The notes below the pieces were generated by a model. The model did not search any database. It was not told where the DNA came from and worked only from the letters and a program-made list of their open reading frames with translations. From the NCBI RefSeq assembly GCF_042684505.1, contig NZ_JBHULT010000006.1, positions 124,001 through 188,000 of the forward strand: a stretch of DNA of 64,000 bases. Reading direction: 5' to 3'. This DNA comes from Salinimicrobium flavum. GTDB taxonomy: Bacteria > Bacteroidota > Bacteroidia > Flavobacteriales > Flavobacteriaceae. The number at the start of each line of letters is the position of its first letter. The stretch's first letter is position 1. This document shows positions 51,087 to 58,266 of this stretch, in pieces. Both the position numbers and the translations under genes were made by a program.

Positions 51087-51578
51087 TCATCCCAGCTGCC
51101 TCTCTATTCTGCGGAGCAATTCGTCTACGTCAAAAGGTTTGGAAATAAAATCATCAGCGCCCTCCATGCTATTAATATCGGCGTGAGCCGACATAAGAAC
51201 TACCGGAATTTTTCGGGTAGTTTCGTTATTTTTAAGTTCCCTGCATAGATCCAGTCCATTCCCGTCTGGCAACATGATATCCAATAAAAACACTGTTGCC
51301 CCTCTTCTCGCCTGACGGTTTCGTGGAGTAAGACTGTCCTTAACGTATCTAAGATTTCCTTCCTGGAATTCTGCAACGACATCAGCAGGCATAAGGGCGT
51401 CACGTTCTGCCTGTGTTAAAGTAATGTCAGCCTCCATTTGTGTTGTCTGGTCTGTCATTACTGTTTCATCTGTGCTGTCCACAGTTTCGTTCCTCTCTTC
51501 ACCTTCCCCACAAGAGGACATAAGAAGTGGAAGTGATAAAATAAAGCTTAACTTAATAAGTTTTCTCATTGTCTGCAT
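51087..51578 (-). CDS. Chimera: beta-carbonic-anhydrase N-terminus fused to the end of a receiver domain
   Basis: 163 residues. Residues 1-23 are a lipoprotein signal (LLMSSC); about 24-92 match the N-terminus of secreted beta-carbonic anhydrases (QAERDALMPADVVAEFQEGNLRYVKDSLTPRNRQARRGA). From about 94 the sequence is the second half of a response-regulator receiver: TVFLLDIMLPDGNGLDL with the phosphoacceptor-type Asp100, VVLMSAHAD, and Lys147 in ISKPFD. The zinc-binding CxDSR/HxxC core of the anhydrase and the first half of the receiver (acidic pair) are both missing. An in-frame deletion joining two genes explains this; the product is probably non-functional. It lies 105 bp after the LysR gene on the same strand. 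Confidence 0.75.
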   Translation of the reverse strand: MQTMRKLIKLSFILSLPLLMSSCGEGEERNETVDSTDETVMTDQTTQMEADITLTQAERDALMPADVVAEFQEGNLRYVKDSLTPRNRQARRGATVFLLDIMLPDGNGLDLCRELKNNETTRKIPVVLMSAHADINSMEGADDFISKPFDVDELLRRIERQLG

Positions 51579-51682
51579 TTTTTAAAATTTCAGGCTAAAT
51601 TACAGGAATAGCTAAAAATTATACATTTGAAGATTTTATAGCAGTCATAAGATTTTCTGAGCATACGGAGAGATGAATAAAG

Positions 51683-52606
51683 CTAATATTTTTTAGCCCA
51701 TCCAAAGTTTTCATTGATAATCTTATTTTTTTCTTTTCTTAAGTAATCCAAATAGGCAATGGTAGCAGGAGAAAACTTTTTCCCTTTCATCCAGATCAAT
51801 TGCCAATTGGATTTAATAGGAAATCCCCCAACAGGAATTATTTCCAGATCCCCATTTAGTAGTTCGTTTTTAATACCGATTATAGGCATAACAGAATAGC
51901 CCAAACCGGCTATTACTGCTTGTTTAACGGCCTCATTGGAAGTCAATTCCATTTCTTTAAGGATAGGGAGATTATGCTGTTTCATGAAACTTTCCATCAC
52001 ATGCCTGGTGCCTGACCCTGACTCCCTGTAGATCAAAGGAATTTCTTTAAAAATATCCTTGTTGTGGTATTTTAATTTTAGATCCTGGTCCCGCCCCCCA
52101 ATAAGGAAGAGTTTATTTTCCATCAGCTCAATTTTTTCAATCTGCAAATGATCAGGTAGCACAGATACGAGGGCAAAATCTATTTCATTTCTTTCCAAAT
52201 TTTCTATGACTGTTGTTTTATTGGTGACATCTAAAGAAAGATTTATCCCGGGGTTTTGTCGAATGAAAGCCGATAGGAAGTAAGGCATGACGTATTTACC
52301 CGTAGATACAACGGCGACATTCAAACGTCCTATCAGCTGTCCTTCATAAGCAAAAATCTTCATGTTCAATGCTTCGACTTCTTCTAAGATATTTTTGGAA
52401 GCAAGTGCTATTTCTTCGCCGAATGCGGTGAGGTGGATCCGTCTTCCTATGACCTCCAACAATGGTATTTTAAATTGCTCCTGAAAATTTTTGAGTTGAA
52501 TGGAGACAGCTGGTTGAGACAAATGTAGTTCCTCTGATGCCTTTGTAACACTAAGGGTTTTAGCGACCGTAGAGAATATTTTGAGCTGATGCAGGGTGTA
52601 GTTCAT
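51683..52606 (-). CDS. LysR-family transcriptional regulator
   Basis: 307 residues. N-terminal winged helix (about 1-60: LHQLKIFSTVAKTLSVTKASEELHLSQPAVSIQLKNFQEQF), then a periplasmic-binding-like effector domain (about 90-295: GRLNVAVVSTGKYVMPYFLSAFIRQNPGINLSLDV). Divergently oriented from the 97-residue gene and sbtA, with about 95 bp between; this arrangement suggests it controls them, as CbbR/CmpR-type LysR proteins control bicarbonate uptake elsewhere. Effector not known. Confidence 0.92.
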   Translation of the reverse strand: MNYTLHQLKIFSTVAKTLSVTKASEELHLSQPAVSIQLKNFQEQFKIPLLEVIGRRIHLTAFGEEIALASKNILEEVEALNMKIFAYEGQLIGRLNVAVVSTGKYVMPYFLSAFIRQNPGINLSLDVTNKTTVIENLERNEIDFALVSVLPDHLQIEKIELMENKLFLIGGRDQDLKLKYHNKDIFKEIPLIYRESGSGTRHVMESFMKQHNLPILKEMELTSNEAVKQAVIAGLGYSVMPIIGIKNELLNGDLEIIPVGGFPIKSNWQLIWMKGKKFSPATIAYLDYLRKEKNKIINENFGWAKKY

Positions 52607-52653
52607 AACGTTTTATTATACATTCCATCAAATATATATATAATTCTTTATAG

Positions 52654-52672
52654 TTGCATTTATTCATCTTTG
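52654..52672 (+). promoter_or_regulatory. Probable promoter of the sbtA unit
   Basis: TTG (52654-52656) and CATCTTTG (52665-52672), near the Bacteroidota TTTG/TAnnTTTG spacing but with one mismatch in the -7 box; 30 bp before the first start codon. Confidence 0.4.
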
Positions 52673-52701
52673 CTGCGTCAAATTTTAAAATAATAGGTCT
52701 G

Positions 52702-52995
52702 ATGAAAAGCATGGAAGAACTTAAACTAATTGAAGGACAATTTAGCCCGACAGATGCCAAAGAATTATTGTTGAATTTAATAGGTAGTAAAATCCAGTTT
52801 CACACAAATAAGAACTTCAGTACAGAAATTTGTACCGGTGCGCCGGACATTAAATCCCTTGAAAAAATTTTCTCTCTTCGAAGTACCAGAGAAAGATTGA
52901 TCCTAATACTCAGGGAAGCTCAGAATGAAGATCTCTCAATTGAAATCAAGTCTACAGTGCAAATTTACTTTACTGACAAGGCTGGAGCCTATTAA
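52702..52995 (+). CDS. Conserved-looking small protein next to sbtA
   Basis: 97 residues from MKSMEELKLIEGQFSPTDA (the Met of MEELKL is also possible). Predicted alpha/beta: FSPTDAKELLLNLIGSKIQFHTNKNF, then LEKIFSLRSTRERLILILREAQ and the strand IEIKSTVQIYFTD. No membrane segment. Lies 84 bp before sbtA on the same strand. In cyanobacteria SbtA is controlled by the PII-like SbtB; this protein does not show SbtB motifs, so any similar role is speculation. Confidence 0.65.
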   Translation: MKSMEELKLIEGQFSPTDAKELLLNLIGSKIQFHTNKNFSTEICTGAPDIKSLEKIFSLRSTRERLILILREAQNEDLSIEIKSTVQIYFTDKAGAY

Positions 52996-53079
52996 CCAAA
53001 CAAGCTTAGAAGGTGAATTCAGGGCGGCTTGCAAAAAGTAGCCTCTTAATAATCAATTAACTGGTAAATAATAAAATAC

Positions 53080-54039
53080 ATGAATCTTAGTTTACTTCTG
53101 GAAAACTTAACCAGCCCGGCCTTACTCTTTTTTGCAATGGGAATTTTGGTCGTTCAATTAAAAAGTGATCTGGAAATCCCCAAAAGTTCCTCCAAATTTA
53201 TTTCCCTTTATCTCCTGTTTTCTATTGGATTCAATGGGGGGCGCGAACTGGCCCATAGTGATTTTTCTGTTGAGATCATCTGGACCGTGTTATTCGGGTT
53301 AGTTAGTGCTGTTGTAATCCCTGTTTATACTTTTTTCTTTCTGAAAAAAAAGCTGAGTATTGAAAATTCAGGAGCCATAGCGGCAGCTTATGGTTCTATT
53401 AGTGCAGTGACCTTTGTAGCTGCTGTATCTTTTCTTGAAATTCAACAAATTAACTACAGCGGATATATGGTAGCCTTAATGGCCCTTATGGAAGCTCCCG
53501 CTATTGTTGTAGGGGTAACTTTGATATCCTTATATGGCAAAAAAGACGATGATTCACCAAAAATAAGCAGTTTAATTGGTCATTCATTTACTAATGGAAG
53601 TGTGCTAATGATCTTAGGAAGCCTGATCATAGGTTTATTGGCAAGTGAGAGCCAGGCACAGGGTATCGCTCCATTCACCAATGACATTTTTAAAGGTTTC
53701 CTGGCTATTTTCCTGCTGGACATGGGAATTATTAGTGGGAGAAAATTAAATGATTTTATAAAAAGCGGTTGGTTTACTACCCTTTTTGCCGTTGTGATCC
53801 CTTTAATAAATGGTTCTGCTGTAGCTTTGATAAGCACTCTTGTAACCAACAATGTTGGAGACAGGTTTATGCTGGCAATACTGGCGGCCAGTGCTTCATA
53901 CATCGCAGTCCCCGCTGCGATGAAAATGGCAGTCCCTAAAGCAAATCCCGGTTTATACCTCCCAATGGCTCTGGCCGTTACTTTTCCATTTAATATAACC
54001 TTCGGCATGCCTGTTTATTTAACCATAATCGGCTCTTAA
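53080..54039 (+). CDS. sbtA: Sodium-dependent bicarbonate transporter, SbtA family
   Basis: 319 residues with about ten transmembrane helices in two inverted halves. SPALLFFAMGILVVQLKSDLEIP (about 12-34), LLFSIGFNGGRELA (about 46-59), AAAYGSISAVTFVAAVSFL (about 104-122), and in the second half FLLDMGIISGRKL and AASASYIAVPAAMKMAVPKANPGLYLPMALAVTFPFNITFGMP (about 268-312) are family signatures. Expected to import HCO3- with Na+ at the inner membrane. Adjacent LysR gene and a carbonic-anhydrase remnant support a CO2/bicarbonate module, probably for carboxylation reactions. Confidence 0.85.
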   Translation: MNLSLLLENLTSPALLFFAMGILVVQLKSDLEIPKSSSKFISLYLLFSIGFNGGRELAHSDFSVEIIWTVLFGLVSAVVIPVYTFFFLKKKLSIENSGAIAAAYGSISAVTFVAAVSFLEIQQINYSGYMVALMALMEAPAIVVGVTLISLYGKKDDDSPKISSLIGHSFTNGSVLMILGSLIIGLLASESQAQGIAPFTNDIFKGFLAIFLLDMGIISGRKLNDFIKSGWFTTLFAVVIPLINGSAVALISTLVTNNVGDRFMLAILAASASYIAVPAAMKMAVPKANPGLYLPMALAVTFPFNITFGMPVYLTIIGS

Positions 54040-54164
54040 AAACTTAATCCACAAATTTTTGTTTCTGTACAATGATCATCTTTAAGTTATTGAAATTGTT
54101 TTAGAAAGAAAAAGCAAATTTGTAAAGAGAAAATTTTCTAACTTGAAATATTAAAAATAAAAAT

Positions 54165-54419
54165 ATGAAATGTCCAAATGATAATACCACATTGGTAATG
54201 ACTGAACGGAGTGGGGTTGAAATTGATTATTGTCCCGAATGCCGCGGGGTTTGGCTCGACAGGGGAGAACTTGATAAGATCATTGAAAGGTCAGCACCTC
54301 AGGCTCAAAAAAATCAGGATTATCAGCCCCGTAGCGATAAGAATTATAATTCAAGAGAAGGTAGCTATCAAAAGCCCAGAAAAAAAGAATCTTTCCTTGG
54401 TGATCTTTTTGATTTCTAG
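54165..54419 (+). CDS. zf-TFIIB domain protein
   Basis: 84 residues. CPNDNTTLVM and CPECRGVWLDRGELDKI give the CPxC-type zinc ribbon and its WLDRGEL signature (COG3809-like) within the first 45 residues, using Cys3 and CPEC at about 24-27. The tail is hydrophilic, rich in Gln/Arg/Lys/Ser, ending ESFLGDLFDF, as in other family members. Nucleic-acid or protein binding is presumed; function unknown. Confidence 0.88.
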   Translation: MKCPNDNTTLVMTERSGVEIDYCPECRGVWLDRGELDKIIERSAPQAQKNQDYQPRSDKNYNSREGSYQKPRKKESFLGDLFDF

Positions 54420-54505
54420 TGTCATACTCAATTAAACAGGTCTCTAATCTGGTGAATAAAAAGTTGACGGTTTGCCTGAAAAAGAGAGATGGAGAAAACA
54501 TGTAC

Positions 54506-54663
54506 AAAACAAAAAAGCCCTTTTCCGAATAGAGTCGGAAAAAAGCTTCTCATTGGTTTACTTCTAAACCCAGGTAAGCCAGAGACTTACCACAAACAAC
54601 ACAACTAATGTTTAAGCGAAAAAAAGCTCCCCGTTTAGAGGAGCTTCTTTGCAATTTGCGGTC
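54506..54663. repeat. 158-bp direct repeat, copy 1
   Basis: Matches 56037-56194 with about two mismatches. Contains the terminator-like hairpin AAGCTCCCC/GAGGAGCTT and ends CGGTC, identical to the last five bases of the tRNA-Asp gene. It is thus a displaced copy of the tRNA's downstream region. Confidence 0.9.
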
Positions 54664-54710
54664 AATCTTGATTATAAGAGGGGTAGGTTTTATTGAAAGT
54701 TAAACAAATT

Positions 54711-55820
54711 TTATTTTATAATTTGACCATCACCTAAAACTATCGCTTTAATGTCAGCGACTAGCTTCACTGTATTACTATTAGCAAATATCTTTGCTGC
54801 ATTATATTCATCAGACTTTTCATATCCATTACCATAAGTTAGTGCTCCGCCAACATTATGGTAGTTATACCCACCAACACTTTCTCCCATGGGCGTTGGC
54901 AATTCAAATATTGCATCTTCAAATCGAGCTAAAACTTCATCAAAAAGATTTTTTACAATAATATCATATTTTAATGCAGTGATATCTTTGAAACCACCAA
55001 CCTGACTGGCTAATTTTGTACGATAGATATCTTTAATTCTGAACGAAAATATTGTGAAAGATTGATCCTCTTCCCAAATAGGACCATCTAAAGCAATTTC
55101 AACAATATCCTTTGCCTTCATTCCTTTTCGTATTGAATCCTTAATTTTTTTTAATTCTTTTTTATAATTGGTGATACTATATGTAATTGAAGCCCCTTTA
55201 TAGGAGGGTATGTTACCAGTGTATTCATTGTCCTCATATTCTGGAAGATAAAATTCTATATTATAGTCCTGTTCATACCAAACATAAGTCCTATCTCTAT
55301 TTTTCTGCCATTTCTCCTTTTCCTCTTCGCTCCAATCACGTTGACTATAAGCTCTTCCCCTATCAATCATTTTTTTTAAATCTTCTGGAAGTTTTGGTTT
55401 AGAAGGGTAAACAATGGTATCATATTGTCCATACCACTTCTGATAGGTGGATAGAATATGATCTCCTAATTTTTTAGACATTGGACCTGATCCTTTTAAA
55501 AAAAATGGTTGAGGACGGTAGATAGTATCTCCATATAAGTAAATCTTCAGTTGTCGAAATGTATTAACTTCAAAACCATCGGGATTAAATCTCACATCCA
55601 AGGGAACATTAATTGAATCCGTTGGTAGATTATAAGGATATTCTGAAAATTCAGTCTCCTCTCCTATTATATTATTTACTATTAAAGATTCTAATGTTTG
55701 ATCTAATGGCTCATTTCTAAACTGCATAGTGCTAATAGGATCATGTGAATTCTGCGCGTATTGATTGCCACTATAAAAGGATGCAAGGGTAAAAAATAAA
55801 TAGAGTAATCTTTTTTTCAT
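54711..55820 (-). CDS. Unrecognised secreted protein between direct repeats
   Basis: 369 residues. Signal peptide about 1-22 (SGNQYAQ). Hydrophilic, rich in Tyr, Asp and Lys; segments such as LPEDLKKMIDRGRAYSQRDWSEEEKEKWQK and IKDIYRTKLASQVGGFKDITALKYDIIVKNLF suggest an alpha/beta domain. No known family. The gene is AT-richer than its surroundings and occupies most of the 1.4 kb between the two 158-bp repeats at tRNA-Asp, consistent with insertion. Confidence 0.7.
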   Translation of the reverse strand: MKKRLLYLFFTLASFYSGNQYAQNSHDPISTMQFRNEPLDQTLESLIVNNIIGEETEFSEYPYNLPTDSINVPLDVRFNPDGFEVNTFRQLKIYLYGDTIYRPQPFFLKGSGPMSKKLGDHILSTYQKWYGQYDTIVYPSKPKLPEDLKKMIDRGRAYSQRDWSEEEKEKWQKNRDRTYVWYEQDYNIEFYLPEYEDNEYTGNIPSYKGASITYSITNYKKELKKIKDSIRKGMKAKDIVEIALDGPIWEEDQSFTIFSFRIKDIYRTKLASQVGGFKDITALKYDIIVKNLFDEVLARFEDAIFELPTPMGESVGGYNYHNVGGALTYGNGYEKSDEYNAAKIFANSNTVKLVADIKAIVLGDGQIIK

Positions 55821-56036
55821 TATTTGTTAGTTAAGGTTAATTATCTAAAGGAAAATAAGCAAAATTTTACTTATTAATTAAAAATAAAATTTTCATATCA
55901 TATGTAGTTCGTTATTAATGATTACTTGATTTTAAAAGGTCGCTTTTAAATTGTAGGGGTCCCTTAAATGCTCCCTTTTGTAGAAGATAATTTGTATAAT
56001 AAATAATGGAAGAGGAAAGAATTGTTCAGTATACTA

Positions 56037-56194
56037 AAAACAAAAAAGCCCTTTTCCGAATAGAATCGGAAAAAAGCTTCTCATTGGTTTACTTCTAAAC
56101 CCAGGTAAGCCAGAGACTTACCACAAACAACACAACTAACGTTTAAGCGAAAAAAAGCTCCCCGTTTAGAGGAGCTTCTTTGCAATTTGCGGTC
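56037..56194. repeat. 158-bp direct repeat, copy 2 (adjacent to tRNA-Asp)
   Basis: Second copy, overlapping the last five bases of tRNA-Asp (56190-56194). Likely the original location; copy 1 lacks the rest of the tRNA. The gap 55821-56036 holds no gene. Confidence 0.9.
56149..56180 (-). terminator. Terminator of tRNA-Asp
   Basis: Minus strand: GAAGCTCC, loop, GGGGAGCTTTTTTT. The same hairpin is present in repeat copy 1 at about 54618-54649. Confidence 0.75.
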
Positions 56195-56263
56195 TGGACG
56201 AGACTCGAACTCGCGACCCCCTGCGTGACAGGCAGGTATTCTAACCAACTGAACTACCAGACC
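56190..56263 (-). tRNA. tRNA-Asp (anticodon GUC)
   Basis: Acceptor stem GGTCTGG/CCAGACC, D-loop TTGGTTAGAAT, anticodon stem CCTGC/GCAGG around CTGTCAC (anticodon GUC), T-loop TTCGAGT, discriminator G. 74 nt; CCA not encoded. Confidence 0.96.
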
Positions 56264-56281
56264 GTTGCTTTATTGCGAGGG

Positions 56282-56312
56282 CAAATATACAGCAGAATTT
56301 CACTTCCACAAA
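56282..56312 (-). promoter_or_regulatory. Bacteroidota promoter for tRNA-Asp
   Basis: On the minus strand TTTG (56312-56309), exactly 19 bases, then TATATTTG (56289-56282): a full consensus match, 18 bp upstream of the tRNA. Confidence 0.85.
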
Positions 56313-56349
56313 CCTTTTTATAAAATAATTTTCATCTATTTTTTAGGGT

Positions 56350-57279
56350 CTATACAAACTTCTGCCTTTCAACCATATATGTGGTGAGAATTTTGTTGAA
56401 ATTCTCATTGATATCTGCCATCACATATTTGATCCCATACTGGGCGCAGCGTAATTTTAAATTGTCGAAATATTCTGAGACCAGGCTCCTGTAGTTTTCC
56501 TTTACATTGTCTGCATACAAGTCAATTTTATCGCCTGTTTCAACATCAGTGAACCTACGCGGCTGATCCCCGAAATCAAAATTGAATTCCTTCTCCTTAT
56601 CAACCACATGAAAAAGGATCAATTCATGCTTGTTATATTTTAAATGCCTGAGGGCTTCAAAAAGTTTGTCTTCCGCTACATCTGCCTGAAACATATCTGA
56701 GAATAGGAAAATGAGGGATCTCCTTTTAAGCTTCTCTGCAATTTGATGCAGGTATGTGAAGGTCTGGGTGCCCGAAGAAGGTTTAAGATCTGTAACGGCC
56801 TCTTCTAAGTGATGCAGCAACATTTGGCGATGCCTTTCACTACCTTTCTCAGGAGCATAGTATTCGTAGGAATCACTGTAGATACTTAATCCCACCGCAT
56901 CCCGCTGTTTTTTGAGGATCTCCATTATACAGGCCGCGGCCAGGACAGAAAACCCTGTTTTATTTAAAGACTCCAGGCTCTGCCTCCTAATCTCGGGAAA
57001 ATGCATGGAAGCTGAATTGTCAAGAATAATATGGCACCGCAAATTGGTTTCCTCTTCATAGCGTTTGGTATACAGCTTATCTGTACGGGCAAATAACTTC
57101 CAATCAATATGACGAGTACTTTCACCATTGTTGTAGACCTTGTGTTCGGCAAATTCCGCAGAAAAACCATGGAAGGGACTCTTATGAAGTCCCGAAATGA
57201 AACCTTCCACCACCTGGCTGGCCAGTAATTCAAGATTTATGAATCCCCCGGTTTTATGAACCTCCCTTTCTAATTTCAT
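56350..57279 (-). CDS. DUF58 family protein
   Basis: 309 residues. The family signature HIDWKLFARTDKLYTKRYEEETN (about residues 58-80) is followed by a von Willebrand A-like fold with a MIDAS-type LDNSASM (about 90-97), and later FLFSDMFQ (about 195). The DUF58 group belongs with MoxR ATPases in periplasmic/respiratory protein assembly, but no MoxR gene is seen here in the window. No signal peptide. Converges on no gene; the thioredoxin gene lies upstream on the same strand behind a terminator. Confidence 0.88.
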   Translation of the reverse strand: MKLEREVHKTGGFINLELLASQVVEGFISGLHKSPFHGFSAEFAEHKVYNNGESTRHIDWKLFARTDKLYTKRYEEETNLRCHIILDNSASMHFPEIRRQSLESLNKTGFSVLAAACIMEILKKQRDAVGLSIYSDSYEYYAPEKGSERHRQMLLHHLEEAVTDLKPSSGTQTFTYLHQIAEKLKRRSLIFLFSDMFQADVAEDKLFEALRHLKYNKHELILFHVVDKEKEFNFDFGDQPRRFTDVETGDKIDLYADNVKENYRSLVSEYFDNLKLRCAQYGIKYVMADINENFNKILTTYMVERQKFV

Positions 57280-57323
57280 TTCTCAGTTGCGATTTCTACT
57301 CAAGTTAACAATTTCAGGTCATA

Positions 57324-57353
57324 AAAAAACCCGGCGTGCTGCCGGGTTTTTAA
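57324..57353 (-). terminator. Terminator after thioredoxin gene
   Basis: AAAACCCGGC, loop, GCCGGGTTTT with T runs on both strands. Confidence 0.88.
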
Positions 57354-57369
57354 TTATTGTCATTTAATA

Positions 57370-57687
57370 TTATAACAGTTGATCTAAAGCTTCAGCATAA
57401 GTAGCCTTAGGCGCAACTCCAACTTGTCTTCCAACAACTTCTCCATTCTGGAAAATGAGGACGGTTGGGATGTTACGTACCCCGTACTTCGCAGCAAATT
57501 CCTGGTTAGCATCAACATCAAGTTTTCCAACTACTGCTTTACCTTCATATTCTTTGCTGATATCTTCAATGATAGGTCCTACCATTCTACAGGGGCCACA
57601 CCATGCTGCCCAAAAATCAACCATTACCGGTTTGTCACTTTTCAATACTTTTTCTTCAAAAGTAGCGTCAGTTATCTCTAAAGCCAT
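57370..57687 (-). CDS. trxA: Thioredoxin
   Basis: 105 residues, a standard thioredoxin: MVDFWAAWCGPCRMVGPI with the redox pair Cys30 and Cys33, the cis-Pro in NIPTVLIF (about residue 75), and C-terminal GVAPKATYAEALDQLL. Cytoplasmic disulfide reductase. Single gene with its own terminator. Confidence 0.97.
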   Translation of the reverse strand: MALEITDATFEEKVLKSDKPVMVDFWAAWCGPCRMVGPIIEDISKEYEGKAVVGKLDVDANQEFAAKYGVRNIPTVLIFQNGEVVGRQVGVAPKATYAEALDQLL

Positions 57688-57826
57688 AATTTTATTTTTT
57701 TGTTCTTATTCTGATTTATATTGTAAAAATAGTCAATTATTCTGCCAAACCTTACAAAGTCAATATCAGAATTAATTATTCACACATTGCTATACCCTAT
57801 TTCTCCCTTTTAATCCTACAAAATAA

Positions 57827-57846
57827 TTGTAAGAAATTACTTACAA
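57827..57846. promoter_or_regulatory. Inverted repeat upstream of a small membrane-peptide gene
   Basis: TTGTAAG, AAATTA, CTTACAA: a perfect 7-bp inverted repeat, 158 bp before the start codon of the 47-residue gene. Could be an operator; nothing else stands out in 57688-58003. Confidence 0.4.
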
Positions 57847-58003
57847 AAAAGGAATTGTCAGGATATTTCAACGAGTATAAAATTCCGTATAACGTTTTGT
57901 TAAAAAAAAGCTAATTTTTATGAAACTACTTTCCTAACTTTAACCATAAGTAATTATAAATCACAACAAATTCAAAGAATTTTACCCCCTAAAACCAATT
58001 ACT

Positions 58004-58147
58004 ATGACTGCACTAACACAACTCTGGAAAGAACAAACAACCGGATTTTCATTTGTTCAAAAAGCTATTATAGGAGTTACCCTTTCCTTCATTCTATTCA
58101 CAGCATTATCAGCCCTTATTTTGGTCTATTTAGAGATCACCAAATAA
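58004..58147 (+). CDS. 47-residue single-pass membrane peptide
   Basis: MTALTQLWKEQTTGFSFVQK, then a hydrophobic helix at about 22-42 (IIGVTLSFILFTALSALILVY), and the end LEITK. Codons and the terminator 25 bp downstream suggest a real gene. No family recognised; small single-pass proteins of this kind often belong to membrane complexes, but that is not shown. Confidence 0.6.
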   Translation: MTALTQLWKEQTTGFSFVQKAIIGVTLSFILFTALSALILVYLEITK

Positions 58148-58170
58148 GCTGAAAAATATCTTATTTTAAC

Positions 58171-58202
58171 AAAAATTCCGGCCCACAGCCGGAATTTTTT
58201 TA
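58171..58202. terminator. Bidirectional terminator
   Basis: AAAAATTCCGGC, CCACA, GCCGGAATTTTT between the small gene and dnaE. Confidence 0.88.
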
Positions 58203-58266
58203 TTGTAACCCTTTCGCCTTCTGAAATCCCGGGACACATAATTTCAGAAACAGTTTGACCACTCCT

